Below are positions 8,145 through 18,333 of a stretch of 64,000 bases of DNA, one piece after another. This DNA is from Rhodanobacter spathiphylli B39 (lineage in GTDB: Bacteria; Pseudomonadota; Gammaproteobacteria; Xanthomonadales; Rhodanobacteraceae): positions 1 through 64,000 of the forward strand of contig NZ_AJXT01000048.1 in the NCBI RefSeq assembly GCF_000264295.1, written 5' to 3'. Below the pieces are notes generated by a model that was given only the letters and a program-made list of their open reading frames with translations, did not search any database and was not told the origin of the DNA. Position 1 is the stretch's first letter, and every line of letters starts with the position of its first letter. The position numbers and the translations under genes were made by a program.

Positions 8145-11100
8145 TCACCACTGGCCGCGGATGCCGACCATGAACATGCGTTCGGAGAAGTTCGAATGCG
8201 CCGGCTGGTCGGGCCACACCAGGTAGTAGCGCTGGTACTCGTTGGTGAGGTTGGTGCCGTCCACGAACAGCTCGGCCGACTTGGCGATCTTGTACGAGAC
8301 CGAGGCGTCCAGATATTTCTGCGGCGCCTCGTACATCTCCATGCCGCTGATGCCGCCGACATCCTCCGACACGGCGCGCCGCGAACGGTAGTTGTAGGCG
8401 AGGCGGGCCTGGAAGCGGTCGTCCTGGTACCACAGGATGAAGTTGCCGGACTTGGTCGAATTGTCCTGGAACGGGATCTTGTGCCCGGCCAGGTCGGTGG
8501 CTCCGGAGTTGCTCGGCGCGTAGGTCGCGTTGATCTCCATGCCGGTCCGGGACAGGATGCCGGGCAGGAAGGTGAAGCCCTGGCGGTAGTCGAACTCCAG
8601 GCCGTGGATGCTGTTGCCGGTGCCCTGGATCGGTTCGCTGATCGTGACGCAATGATTGCGCACGACGCCGTCCTCGTCGGGCAGGGTGCAGTCGATGACG
8701 CTGCCGCTCTTGATGAAGCTCTGCACGTTGATGCGGAACAGCGCCAGGCTGAGCATGCTGGTGGGGTTGATGTAGTACTCGAGCGAGGCGTTGTAGTTCT
8801 TGGAGCGCCACGGGTCGAGGTTGGGGTTGCCACTGGAGCTGCCGGCCGCCACGCGGAACAGCGGGCCCTGCGGGGTTTCCACCAGCGAGTAGTTCAGCTG
8901 CAGTCCGCCGCCCCAGGTGCTGAGGTCGAGCGGCATCATGTTCTTGGAGAAGCCCAGGCGAAACTTCAGGCTGTCGGTGAGATCCAGCCCGAAGTTGGCC
9001 GCCGGCAGGTAGTCCTTGTAGCTGCGTTGCGTGAGCTGGCCGCCGATGTCGGCGGGTTCCGTGCCGTAGGCGCCCGGGTCGCCGCTGAGCCGCTGGGTGA
9101 CGCCAAGGTTGGTGCGGATCACGCGCAGGCCGACGTTCGCGCTGTACGGCATGCTGCCCAGGCTGCCGTCGAAGTTGGCCTGCAGGTAGGCCGAGGTTTC
9201 CTTGATGCCCACCGCCCAGGTGCTGCCCGGCTCGCCCTGCCGCTGGGTCTGCGGATAAAGCGACTTCCAGTAGGCCTCGGGGTTGTCCATGGCATGCGGA
9301 TCGATCGCCCAGAAGGTGATCCCCGAGCCGAGCAGGTTGCTGTACTTCTTCCAGTTGTCGGCCAGCGGTCCGGGCGTGTTCGGAATCTGCAAGGCCGAGA
9401 TCGGGCCGGCACGGAAATAGCCCTGGTCGTTGCCGGCGGTGCACGCGCCGCTGTTCAACACCACGTCGGCGCCGACGTAACGCACCAGGCAGCCGTTCGG
9501 GTCGCTGGCGCCCATGCCGGCGTACACCGGCGTGACCAGCGTGTAGCCGATGTTGTCGGCATGCCGGATGCTGTTGCGCACGCCGAAATCCAGCTTGATG
9601 CCATTGTCGAAGTCGTAGTGCCCGTCGAGGCGAAGCACGTTGAGGGCGACCTTGCGGTCGTAGTCGCCGGAGGACTCCAGCGTCTTCATCGTCCAGCCGT
9701 TGGGATCGGCGAACTGGCTGGCCAGCGACGCGGGCAGGCCGACGGTCAGGTAGCGGCCACGCAGGTCGGCGGTGACCGGAACCGTATTCTGCGGCATGCC
9801 GTTGGCGTTGAAGACGCGGTTGCCGCCCAGCTGGTCGGGAAAGATGTAGGTACCCGGCGGCACGGCGTCATCGGGCACGCCATCCATCAGCACGTTGGAC
9901 CACAGGCCGCCATCGGAGTTGGAGATGTTGATGTCGGTCTCCACGTTCGACTGGCGCGCGGTGTCGTGGATGCCGCGCAGGCTTGCCGTAAAGGGGCCGC
10001 CGTCGTCGAAATCCAGCTGCATGTTGAAGTTTTTCGCGGTGGAGTCCTTGCGGATGATCTGCGAGAACGATTCCACGTCGCCCGGCCACTTTTGGTAGAC
10101 CTGGGTGGTGTACAGGTGGGTGCCGTCCCAGCCCGGCTCGGGGGTGCCGTAGGAACCGGCCACCGGACTGCCGGTGTCGCGCGACTGCAGCGGCACGTAG
10201 GTCGCACCCTGCCAGTTGGTGGAGTTGATCTGGATGCCGACGTTGCGGTCGAACTGCTTCTGTTGTGCGTAGAAGTAGTCGCTGGTGAAGGTGAATCCGC
10301 CGCCCAGATCCATCTGGAACGAGGCGCTGCCCGACTTGCGCTTGCGCTGGGTGGTGATGTCGTACAGGCCGATGTTCTGGCTGCCCATGAACACGCCGTT
10401 GGATCTACCGTCGCCGTTGACGTCGACGCTGCCGTCGGGGTTCTGCACGATCTGCGAGGGTATCGGCGCGCCGTTCCAGGGGGTCAGGAAGCCGTTGTAG
10501 CCGCCCGCACTGGCCGCGTTTTCACCGTTCAGGACCACGCCGTACTGGTCCAGCCCTTCGTTCGAATTGGATCGCGTGGTGTCGGAATAGTCGGCGGAAA
10601 CCAGCAGGCCCCAGCGACCATCGGCGTTGTACGAAATGAGGCCGTTGGCTTCCGGCCCCCACTTGCTGCTGCTGCGCCCGCGCTCGCCGTTGGCGGAGTA
10701 ACTGTAGGTGAAGCCGCTGGGCAGGTCCCACGGGCGATAGGTATGCAGGTCGAGCGCGCCGCTGATGCCGCCATCAGTGGTGCTGGCGGTGGGCGACTTG
10801 ATCACGTCCACGCCATGGAACAGCGTGGCCGGCAGCATGGTGAAGTCGGGCTGTTGCGAGTCGATCTGGTCCGCCGTGATGAACGCCTCCCCGTTCAGCA
10901 TGGTGCCCACCTCGGGCAGGCCGCGCACGTCCACCGTGGTGCCCACGCCGGCGTCGCGGTTGATCTGCACGCCGGTGACGCGTTGCAAGGCATCGGTGAT
11001 CGTCACGTCGGGCAACTGGCCGATGCTTTCGGCGGTGATGCTGTCCTGGATGCTGGGCGCCTGGCGCTTCAGTTCGATCGCGCGCATCTGCGAGGCGCGC

Positions 11101-11345
11101 ACGCCGACGACGTTGACGGTAGACAGCGCGACTGCATTCTTCGCGTCCTTGTCTGCCGCGGCGCCCTTCTTGCCGGGCTCGGCCTTGCCCGCATCGCGCG
11201 AGGGCGTTGCCGACGCGTCCTGCGGCGCGGCGGCGTCCACCGGCGCACCCGTGCGCGGTGATGCCGCTGCCGACGTCGCCACCGCCGCCAGCAGGGACAT
11301 CGATACGGCCAGTGACAAGGGGTGTCTGCGATGTAGGGTGGACAT
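8145..11345 (-). CDS. TonB-dependent outer-membrane receptor (Xanthomonas/Caulobacter type)
   Basis: 1066-aa outer-membrane active transporter. It starts with a signal peptide (MSTLHRRHPLSLAVSMSLLA, cleavage after an Ala-rich stretch), a short Ala/Lys-rich linker and a TonB-box-like STVNVVGV. The plug domain follows (SIQDSITAESIGQLPDVTIT...DALQRVTGVQINRD, then VDVRGLPEVGTMLNG), then a long beta-barrel ending in the terminal aromatic strand MVGIRGQW. This size and plug pattern is the group that imports oligosaccharides in Xanthomonadales. The start at 11345 has AGAGG upstream, overlapping the stop of the kinase gene five bases before it, so the two are coupled. By context it should import chitosan oligosaccharides or glucosamine-containing glycans, which is an inference. 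Confidence 0.92.
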   Translation of the reverse strand: MSTLHRRHPLSLAVSMSLLAAVATSAAASPRTGAPVDAAAPQDASATPSRDAGKAEPGKKGAAADKDAKNAVALSTVNVVGVRASQMRAIELKRQAPSIQDSITAESIGQLPDVTITDALQRVTGVQINRDAGVGTTVDVRGLPEVGTMLNGEAFITADQIDSQQPDFTMLPATLFHGVDVIKSPTASTTDGGISGALDLHTYRPWDLPSGFTYSYSANGERGRSSSKWGPEANGLISYNADGRWGLLVSADYSDTTRSNSNEGLDQYGVVLNGENAASAGGYNGFLTPWNGAPIPSQIVQNPDGSVDVNGDGRSNGVFMGSQNIGLYDITTQRKRKSGSASFQMDLGGGFTFTSDYFYAQQKQFDRNVGIQINSTNWQGATYVPLQSRDTGSPVAGSYGTPEPGWDGTHLYTTQVYQKWPGDVESFSQIIRKDSTAKNFNMQLDFDDGGPFTASLRGIHDTARQSNVETDINISNSDGGLWSNVLMDGVPDDAVPPGTYIFPDQLGGNRVFNANGMPQNTVPVTADLRGRYLTVGLPASLASQFADPNGWTMKTLESSGDYDRKVALNVLRLDGHYDFDNGIKLDFGVRNSIRHADNIGYTLVTPVYAGMGASDPNGCLVRYVGADVVLNSGACTAGNDQGYFRAGPISALQIPNTPGPLADNWKKYSNLLGSGITFWAIDPHAMDNPEAYWKSLYPQTQRQGEPGSTWAVGIKETSAYLQANFDGSLGSMPYSANVGLRVIRTNLGVTQRLSGDPGAYGTEPADIGGQLTQRSYKDYLPAANFGLDLTDSLKFRLGFSKNMMPLDLSTWGGGLQLNYSLVETPQGPLFRVAAGSSSGNPNLDPWRSKNYNASLEYYINPTSMLSLALFRINVQSFIKSGSVIDCTLPDEDGVVRNHCVTISEPIQGTGNSIHGLEFDYRQGFTFLPGILSRTGMEINATYAPSNSGATDLAGHKIPFQDNSTKSGNFILWYQDDRFQARLAYNYRSRRAVSEDVGGISGMEMYEAPQKYLDASVSYKIAKSAELFVDGTNLTNEYQRYYLVWPDQPAHSNFSERMFMVGIRGQW

Positions 11346-11350
11346 GAGCC

Positions 11351-12400
11351 TTACCTCTTGGTTGATGCCTGTCGTACCGCACCGGGCACGCCACGCCTGA
11401 GATACCACTGGGCCGCCCCGAGCACGCCGTGGCGCCCGTGTTCCGTGACCCATACCGGAACCTGTGAAAGGAATGCGCGCACGCTGCGCCCGTGCAGGAA
11501 CCGCTCTTCGAAGGCGCTGTGCTCGAGCAACGTGAACATGGAATGCAGGAAGCCACCGGCCAGGTACACGCCACCGGTGGCCATGAACGTCATCGCGAGG
11601 CTTCCGGCGAAACTTCCGAGCGACGCGCAAAAGACCTGCACGGCTTCCACGGCCTGCGCATCACTGCATGCCGCGGCCGCAGCGGTGACTTCCCCGGGTG
11701 TGGCGAGCGCCGGCGTTTCCCCGCGCAAGGCGCACAAGGCCGCATACGTGGCCAGCAGGCCGGGGCCCGACACGAGGCGCTCATACGCCACGTAGCCGCC
11801 GTGCGGCGCCAGCAAGGCCAGCACCTCGCGTTCACGGATCGAACCGGGTGCGAAATCCATCTGGCCGGCTTCGGTCGCCAGCACGTGGCCGCCTGCCGAA
11901 GCGGGCAAGCGCACCGCCGCGCCCAGGCCGGTTCCCGGCCCGATCACCAGCACCGGGCCATCGCTCGGGACCGTCGGTCCGCACAGGCGTCGGGAGCCAC
12001 CGGTCGGGCCGTTGCCGAGCGCATGCCCCAGGGCCTCGAAGTCATTGAGGACGGCAACGTCGTCCAGCGCCAGCGCCTGGCGCAGCTGCGCCAGATGGAT
12101 CGGCCAGGGCGAGTTGTCGTTCAGCACCTCGTCGTCCCTTACGTGGCCGGCGCAGGCGAGTACGCAGTGCCGCACGCCGGCTCCCGCGTCGCTGTCCACG
12201 AATGATTGCAACAGCTCTGTCAGCCCGGCGAAGTCCGCGCAGGCGAGCTTGCGATAGGCCAGCACCTCAGGCTCGCGCCCCTCGCCACGGGGCACCTGCA
12301 TCAGCGCGACGCGGGCAAACGTCCCGCCCACGTCGGCCGCCAGAAATGGCATCGCCGGGACGCGCGCGGATAGCTCGGAATGATTGATCGCCAGGTCCAC
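11351..12400 (-). CDS. glk: Glucokinase-family sugar kinase, first gene of the glucosaminidase locus
   Basis: About 349 aa, hexokinase/actin-fold kinase of the bacterial glucokinase family (not ROK). The phosphate-1 loop is FLAADVGGTFARVAL; later motifs are LNDFEALGHAL, the phosphate-2-type VIGPGTGLGAAVR and EAGQMDFAP, and the C-terminal adenosine motif GGVYLAGG. I favour a GTG start at 12400 because GGGAGG precedes it; the internal ATG at 12352 (MPFLAADVGG) has no visible ribosome binding site. In this locus the likely role is phosphorylating glucosamine or glucose released by the exo-glucosaminidase, so that it enters glycolysis or amino-sugar metabolism. The choice between glucose and glucosamine cannot be made from sequence. 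Confidence 0.85.
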   Translation of the reverse strand: MDLAINHSELSARVPAMPFLAADVGGTFARVALMQVPRGEGREPEVLAYRKLACADFAGLTELLQSFVDSDAGAGVRHCVLACAGHVRDDEVLNDNSPWPIHLAQLRQALALDDVAVLNDFEALGHALGNGPTGGSRRLCGPTVPSDGPVLVIGPGTGLGAAVRLPASAGGHVLATEAGQMDFAPGSIREREVLALLAPHGGYVAYERLVSGPGLLATYAALCALRGETPALATPGEVTAAAAACSDAQAVEAVQVFCASLGSFAGSLAMTFMATGGVYLAGGFLHSMFTLLEHSAFEERFLHGRSVRAFLSQVPVWVTEHGRHGVLGAAQWYLRRGVPGAVRQASTKR

Positions 12401-12852
12401 TGTGCCTCCCCGCACCGGAACGGCATCAGATTGGGATTCATTGTCACCGGTGTCAACTTGCACGACAGCACGCCGGTCCGCCAGGGAATATGACGAACAA
12501 TCAACTGATTGGTATAGCTTTTTGTCTTTGGTACGAGCCGGTATCCGGGTCGACGTGGTTGCGGCGCAGCATTTCACGCCCCGGAGCGCTTGAACCGCGC
12601 AAGCCGAGGTCACGCCGGCCGCGTCCCGCGTGCGGTGCCGGCCGCCGATGCGACTGGGGGTCGGCGCCCGCGGCGGGTGCGGGGACCGCGCTTCCGATGA
12701 CCGCTGACGAGCCATCGTCGCCTCGCCGGCGCCCACCCGGACCAGCGAAGCAGCCCGCGATTGCGCGATGATCCAGCGGGCGCAGGCGGCCGCTGGCCGA
12801 TCGGGGCGGCTCACCGTGATGGCGCGACTCTGCCTGGCTGACTGGAGAGCCC
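12401..12852. other. Divergent intergenic region with operon control sequences
   Basis: No gene seen. Besides the LacI-type operator at 12441-12456 it holds a second small inverted repeat, CAATCA-AC-TGATTG (12499-12512), in an A+T-richer stretch (12487-12530) that should contain the promoter of the kinase-receptor operon. I could not identify a convincing -35/-10 pair. The half nearer 12852 is G+C-rich and shows only the GGAGAG ribosome binding site of the epimerase gene. Confidence 0.55.
12441..12456 (-). promoter_or_regulatory. LacI-type operator of the glucosaminidase locus
   Basis: TTGTCACCGGTGTCAA is palindromic around the central CCGG with a single mismatched pair. LacI-family operators in Xanthomonadales and relatives are CG-centred palindromes of just this kind. 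It lies about 40 bp upstream of the GTG start of the kinase gene, where a bound repressor would block transcription. Confidence 0.7.
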
Positions 12853-13818
12853 ATGTCCCGAATCATCGTCATCGGAGGAAGCGGCCACATCGGCGCCTAT
12901 CTGATCCCCGCGCTGGTGGAACAAGGACACGATGTGGTCAACGTCAGCCGCGGCCAATCCGGCAAGTACCGCCCGCACGCGGCCTGGCAATCGGTGGAAC
13001 AGGTCACGCTCGACCGCACGGCCGAGGAGCGTTCGGGAACGTTCGCATCACGCATGGCCGGGTTGCGCCCGGACATCGTCGTCGACCTGATTTCGTTCGA
13101 CCTGCCCGGCACGCAGAGCCTGGTGCATGCGCTGCGCGGGAAGGTCGAGCACTTCCTGCATTGCGGCACCATCTGGGTGTACGGCCACCAGCCGGCCATC
13201 CCGGTGGATGAAGGCGAACCCGTGAATCCGTTCGGCGAATACGGGATCAACAAGGCGGCCATCGAGACGTGGCTGCTGCATGAGTCCCGCCGCACCGGCT
13301 TCCCGGCCACGGTGTTTCGACCGGGCCACATCGTGGGGCCGGGCTGGGCACCGATTGGCCCCTGCGGCAACCTCGACGTCGAGGTGTTCTCGCGGATGGC
13401 GCGCGGCGAGGAGATCTCGCTGCCGAACTGCGGCCTGGAAACGCTCCACCACGTCCACGCGGACGACATCGCGCAATTTGTCATGCGGGCCATCGCCAAC
13501 AGGCCGGCCTCCGTGGGCGAGACGTTCAACGTCGTCGCGGAGAAAGCGCTGAACCTGCGTGGCTACGCCGAGGCCATGTTCCGCTGGTTCGGCGTGGAGC
13601 CGAGGATCCGGTTCCAGCCTTTCGACGAATGGAAGGCCGGGCAGACCCGCGAGCAGGCGGAGCAGGCCTGGGAACACATCGCGCGAAGCCCGTGCATGTC
13701 GATGGAGAAGGCGCGCCGTCGGCTCGGTTACCAGCCACGCTACACCAGCCTGGCCGCCATCCAGGAGGCCGTCGCGGCCCTGATTGCCGCCGGCGCTGTC
13801 CAAGCCGGACCGCGCTGA
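12853..13818 (+). CDS. NAD-dependent epimerase/dehydratase family protein
   Basis: 321-aa extended short-chain dehydrogenase/reductase. The Rossmann dinucleotide motif IVIGGSGHIGAYL is at the very N-terminus. The catalytic Tyr-x3-Lys is in EYGINKAAIE, and the HVHADDIAQFV segment is typical of atypical or extended SDRs acting on nucleotide sugars or related polyols. GGAGAG precedes the ATG. It is divergent from the glucosaminidase operon and convergent with glnA, with a strong hairpin between. The substrate cannot be assigned; a nucleoside-diphosphate sugar or a hydroxy-steroid/isoflavone-type reductase substrate are both possible. Confidence 0.8.
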   Translation: MSRIIVIGGSGHIGAYLIPALVEQGHDVVNVSRGQSGKYRPHAAWQSVEQVTLDRTAEERSGTFASRMAGLRPDIVVDLISFDLPGTQSLVHALRGKVEHFLHCGTIWVYGHQPAIPVDEGEPVNPFGEYGINKAAIETWLLHESRRTGFPATVFRPGHIVGPGWAPIGPCGNLDVEVFSRMARGEEISLPNCGLETLHHVHADDIAQFVMRAIANRPASVGETFNVVAEKALNLRGYAEAMFRWFGVEPRIRFQPFDEWKAGQTREQAEQAWEHIARSPCMSMEKARRRLGYQPRYTSLAAIQEAVAALIAAGAVQAGPR

Positions 13819-13879
13819 CGCGCGCCGGACACGAGCCCGACCGGGCCGTTGCAGAACGCCCGGGGGCGGTCGCGGAAAT

Positions 13880-13907
13880 GACAACGGGCGCCCTGGCGCC
13901 CGTTGTC
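13880..13907. terminator. Bidirectional terminator hairpin between the epimerase gene and glnA
   Basis: Perfect 13-bp arms, GACAACGGGCGCC (13880-13892) and its complement (13895-13907), with a 2-nt loop, in the gap between two convergent genes. The flanks are only modestly T-rich (TTC to the right; CATTTCC on the other strand), so efficiency is uncertain. Confidence 0.7.
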
Positions 13908-13928
13908 TTCACCGCATCGCCGACTCGC

Positions 13929-15338
13929 TCAGAGCGAGTAGTACATCTGGAATTCCAGCGGGTGGGTGCTGGCGCGGTACTTGGTGACTTCCTTCATCTT
14001 CACCTCGATGTAGGCGTCGATGAAGTCATCGGTGAACACGCCGCCGGCCTTCAGGAAGTCGCGGTCCTTGTCCAGCGCTTCCAGCGCGGCGTCCAGGCTG
14101 GAGCAGACCTGCGGGATGTTCTTCTCCTCTTCCGGCGGCAGGTCGTACAGGTCCTTGTCGGCCGGCGCGCCCGGGTCGATCTTGTTGATGATGCCGTCGA
14201 GGCCGGCCATCATCAGCGCGGTGAACACCAGGTAGCCGGAGTTCATCGGGTCGGGGAAGCGCACCTCGATGCGGCGGCCCTTGGGGCTGGCCACGTACGG
14301 GATGCGGCAGCTCGCCGAGCGGTTGCGCGCCGAGTACGCCAGCATCACCGGCGCCTCGAAACCCGGCACCAGGCGCTTGTAGCTGTTGGTGGTGGAGTTG
14401 GCGAACGCGTTGATCGCGCGGGCGTGCTTGAAGATGCCGCCGATGTACCACAGCGCGGTCTGCGACAGGCCGCCATACAGGTCGCCGGCGAACAGGTTCT
14501 CGCCGTTCTTGGCCAGCGACTGGTGCACGTGCATGCCGCTGCCGTTGTCGCCGACCAGCGGCTTGGGCATGAAGGTGACGGTCTTGCCGTTCTGGTGCGC
14601 CACGTTCTTGATGACGTACTTCATCGTCATCAGCTCGTCGGCCTTCTTCACCAGCGTGTTGAACTTCACGCCGATCTCGCACTGGCCCGCGTTGGCCACT
14701 TCGTGGTGATGCACTTCGACGGTCTGGCCCAGCGACTCCAGCACCTTGCACATGTCCGCGCGCAGGTCGCCCAGCGAGTCGACCGGGCTGACCGGGAAGT
14801 AGCCGCCCTTCACGCCCGGGCGGTGGCCGGTGTTGCTGCCGTCGTACTTGTAGCGCGACGACCAAGCCGCCTCTTCCGAGCCGATCTCGTAGAACACGCG
14901 GCCCGGGTCGTTCTGCCAGCGCACCGAGTCGAAGATGAAGAACTCGGGCTCGGGGCCGAAGAACGCGGTGTCGGCGATGCCGGTGGATTTCAGGAACGCC
15001 TCGCCGCGCTTGGCGATCGAGCGCGGGTCGCGGCCGTAGGCCTGCATCGTGCTGGGCTCCAGCACGTCGCAGTGCAGGATCAGCTGCACGTGCGCGCTGA
15101 ACGGGTCGAGGTGGGCGGTGTCCGGGTCGGGCAGCAGGATCATGTCCGACTCGTTGATGCCCTTCCAGCCGGTGATCGAGGAACCGTCGAACATCTTGCC
15201 GTCCTCGAACGTTGACTCGTCGATCGCGTGGGCCGGGAAGGTGACGTGGTGGTGCACGCCGAGCATGTCGGCGAAACGGAAGTCGACGAACTCGACCTCG
15301 TGTTCCTGGATCAGGTCGAGCACTTTGTTGGCGGACAT
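13929..15338 (-). CDS. glnA: Type I glutamine synthetase
   Basis: 469 aa, the standard length of dodecameric GSI-beta. It makes glutamine from glutamate, ammonia and ATP in the cytoplasm. Visible signatures are the beta-grasp N-terminus ([13 protein letters not shown]), the catalytic FDGSSITGW and [14 protein letters not shown] segments, the glycine-rich [11 protein letters not shown], and [10 protein letters not shown], whose Tyr is the expected adenylylation site for GlnE. I chose the ATG at 15338 giving [10 protein letters not shown]. It follows the torF-glnK-amtB block on the same strand but has its own sigma-54 promoter (15374-15389), so it should be induced by NtrC under nitrogen limitation. 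Confidence 0.97.
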   Translation of the reverse strand: MSANKVLDLIQEHEVEFVDFRFADMLGVHHHVTFPAHAIDESTFEDGKMFDGSSITGWKGINESDMILLPDPDTAHLDPFSAHVQLILHCDVLEPSTMQAYGRDPRSIAKRGEAFLKSTGIADTAFFGPEPEFFIFDSVRWQNDPGRVFYEIGSEEAAWSSRYKYDGSNTGHRPGVKGGYFPVSPVDSLGDLRADMCKVLESLGQTVEVHHHEVANAGQCEIGVKFNTLVKKADELMTMKYVIKNVAHQNGKTVTFMPKPLVGDNGSGMHVHQSLAKNGENLFAGDLYGGLSQTALWYIGGIFKHARAINAFANSTTNSYKRLVPGFEAPVMLAYSARNRSASCRIPYVASPKGRRIEVRFPDPMNSGYLVFTALMMAGLDGIINKIDPGAPADKDLYDLPPEEEKNIPQVCSSLDAALEALDKDRDFLKAGGVFTDDFIDAYIEVKMKEVTKYRASTHPLEFQMYYSL

Positions 15339-15373
15339 GGAGCAACCTCGGCGATGGATGATGGACGGAGTTG

Positions 15374-15389
15374 AGCAAGCCCCGTGCCA
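15374..15389 (-). promoter_or_regulatory. Sigma-54 (RpoN) promoter of glnA
   Basis: On the minus strand this reads TGGCACGGGGCTTGCT, an exact fit to TGGCACG-N4-TTGCW with the invariant GG (-24) and GC (-12). Transcription should begin about 11-12 nt downstream, near 15364, leaving a short leader before the ATG at 15338. Confidence 0.88.
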
Positions 15390-15452
15390 ATGGCCGGAAT
15401 CCTCGCGGGACAAGGCCTGGCGGGCTTTCCTGGGGTTCCGGGCGTAGCCGGA

Positions 15453-15493
15453 TGCGGCATATTGGTGCAACAGCCATGGGCCGTTGCACCAAT
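15453..15493. promoter_or_regulatory. Probable NtrC enhancer region of glnA
   Basis: Contains TGCGGCATATTGGTGCA (15453-15469), which fits the NtrC pattern TGCACC-N5-GGTGCA at 10 of 12 positions. Overlapping it is a perfect inverted repeat with 11-bp arms ATTGGTGCAAC (15461-15471) and GTTGCACCAAT (15483-15493) around an 11-nt spacer. It lies roughly 70-110 bp upstream of the sigma-54 promoter, the usual place for NtrC sites. The palindrome could also form a hairpin at the end of the amtB transcript. Confidence 0.6.
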
Positions 15494-15523
15494 ACTGACA
15501 CTCATCCGGGCCGACCGGCCAGT

Positions 15524-16852
15524 TCAGACATCGTAGGCGCTTTCGCCATGGGTGGTGATGTCCAGCCCCTCACGCTCGGCATCGCCGGAGACGCGCAGGC
15601 CGAACACGGCCTTGACCGCGAACCAGGCCAGTACCGAGACCAGCCCGCTCCACGCCAAGGTGATGCCCACGCCCAGCGCCTGCACGCCGAGCTGGTGGGC
15701 GATCGAAAAACCCGCCGCGCCGGTGCCGCCCAGCGCCGGTGCGGTGAACACGCCGGTCAGCAGTGCGCCCACGATGCCGCCGATGCCGTGCACGCCGAAC
15801 ACGTCCAGCGCATCGTCCGCCCGCAACAGGCGCTTCAGGCCGGTGACGCCCCACACGCAGCAGACGCTGGCCAGCGCCCCGATCACGATCGCGCCCATCG
15901 GGCCCACCGTGCCGCAGGCCGGCGTGATGCCGACCAGCCCGGCCACCGCACCGGAGGCGCCACCGACCATCGACGCGTGGCCGCGCAGGATCGCCTCCAC
16001 CGCCAGCCACGCCAGCACCGCCGCCGCCGCGGCCAGCAGGGTATTGATGAAAGCCAGTGCCGCGCCCGCGTTCGACTCCAGGTTGGAGCCGGCGTTGAAG
16101 CCGAACCAGCCCACCCACAGCAGCGCCGCGCCGATCATGGTGAAGCTCACGTTGTGCGGCTTCATCGGCTCGCGGCCGAAACCCAGCCGCGGGCCGACCA
16201 GCCAGGCACCGACCAGACCGGCCACGCCCGCGTTGATGTGCACCACCGTGCCGCCGGCAAAATCCAGCGCGCCCTTCGCAAACAGATAGCCGTCCGGCCC
16301 GTACCAGACCATGTGCGCGATCGGCAGGTAGGCGAAGGTGAACCAGAGCGCCGCGAACAGCAGCACCGCGCGGAAGCGCATGCGCTCGGCGAACGAACCC
16401 ACGATCAGCGCACCGGTGATGCCGGCGAAGGTGGCCTGGAATGCCACGAACACGTATTCCGGCAACGCCACGCCCGCGCTGAAGGTGGCGGCCAGCGTGT
16501 CCTTCGTGACGCCGTGCAGGAACAGCTTGTCGAAGTTGCCGATCAGCGCGCCGCCGCCGCTGAACGCGAGGCTGTAGCCGTAGGCCACCCACAGCAGCAG
16601 CAGCAGCGAGAACACCGTCATCACCTGCATCAGCACCGACAGCACGTTCTTCGAACGCACCAGGCCACCGTAGAACAGCGCCAGCCCCGGCACCGTCATC
16701 AGCAACACCAGCAAGGTGGAGGTGAGCATCCACGCCACATCGCCCTTGTCGACCACCGGCGCGGCGGTCTCGGCGTGCAGCAGCGGCGCGAACATGCACA
16801 ACAGCAGGGGCAGGCCCGCGCGGATGAAGCGGAACAGCTTGAATTCTTTCAT
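15524..16852 (-). CDS. amtB: Ammonium transporter AmtB
   Basis: 442 aa with a cleavable signal peptide ([20 protein letters not shown]... ending HAE) and 11 transmembrane segments of the Amt/Rh family. The pore twin histidines are in [10 protein letters not shown] and [10 protein letters not shown]. The periplasmic Phe gate lies in the [24 protein letters not shown] region. I chose the ATG at 16852 (GAGG 6 nt upstream); a GTG at 16876 that overlaps the glnK stop would put extra residues before the signal peptide. It is cotranscribed with glnK and should be blocked by GlnK when ammonium is plentiful. Confidence 0.95.
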   Translation of the reverse strand: MKEFKLFRFIRAGLPLLLCMFAPLLHAETAAPVVDKGDVAWMLTSTLLVLLMTVPGLALFYGGLVRSKNVLSVLMQVMTVFSLLLLLWVAYGYSLAFSGGGALIGNFDKLFLHGVTKDTLAATFSAGVALPEYVFVAFQATFAGITGALIVGSFAERMRFRAVLLFAALWFTFAYLPIAHMVWYGPDGYLFAKGALDFAGGTVVHINAGVAGLVGAWLVGPRLGFGREPMKPHNVSFTMIGAALLWVGWFGFNAGSNLESNAGAALAFINTLLAAAAAVLAWLAVEAILRGHASMVGGASGAVAGLVGITPACGTVGPMGAIVIGALASVCCVWGVTGLKRLLRADDALDVFGVHGIGGIVGALLTGVFTAPALGGTGAAGFSIAHQLGVQALGVGITLAWSGLVSVLAWFAVKAVFGLRVSGDAEREGLDITTHGESAYDV

Positions 16853-16872
16853 GGCAACCTCGCGTGGATGGT

Positions 16873-17996
<1,124 letters not shown>

Positions 17997-18094
17997 GAAT
18001 TCATCCCCCTGCGTTCGGAGCTTGCGGCAGATGGACGTCCAGACGTCCGTCCATCTTCGTCGGTTCACGCTTTGCATGACCCTCAAGCCGCTTC

Positions 18095-18110
18095 AGCAAG
18101 CCGCGTGCCA
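18095..18110 (-). promoter_or_regulatory. Sigma-54 (RpoN) promoter of torF-glnK-amtB
   Basis: Minus strand TGGCACGCGGCTTGCT, an exact fit to TGGCACG-N4-TTGCW. The predicted start near 18085 gives a leader of about 90 nt before torF. Confidence 0.87.
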
Positions 18111-18204
18111 GCGGGCGCAGGCCTTGCTGCAGCCCGATCCCGGCTGCAGCCGGGCCTCCGCCATGGGGCATCCGCACCAGTCGCACGCGCGGAGCGGGGG
18201 GCTT

Positions 18205-18221
18205 TGCACCGTTCCAGTGCG
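18205..18221 (-). promoter_or_regulatory. NtrC enhancer site upstream of torF-glnK-amtB
   Basis: Plus-strand reading TGCACCGTTCCAGTGCG matches TGCAC-N7-GTGCA with one mismatch. It is centred about 110 bp upstream of the sigma-54 promoter, standard spacing for an NtrC enhancer. The remainder of the torF-uppP gap (17997-18333) holds no gene that I can see. Confidence 0.65.
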
Positions 18222-18333
18222 CTGCGCGTTCGATGCCGACGCCGCCTGGCCGCGCGCCACCGTGGGGGCAAAACCCGTAAGCTATGGCGCCTGCTGCCGG
18301 CCGGCACCCTCCATCCACGCAACGGACTTACCC

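Noticed and set aside
8037-11261. 1074-codon open frame opposite the TonB-dependent receptor
   Set aside because: Shadow frame with low-complexity composition; the receptor on the other strand has all family motifs.
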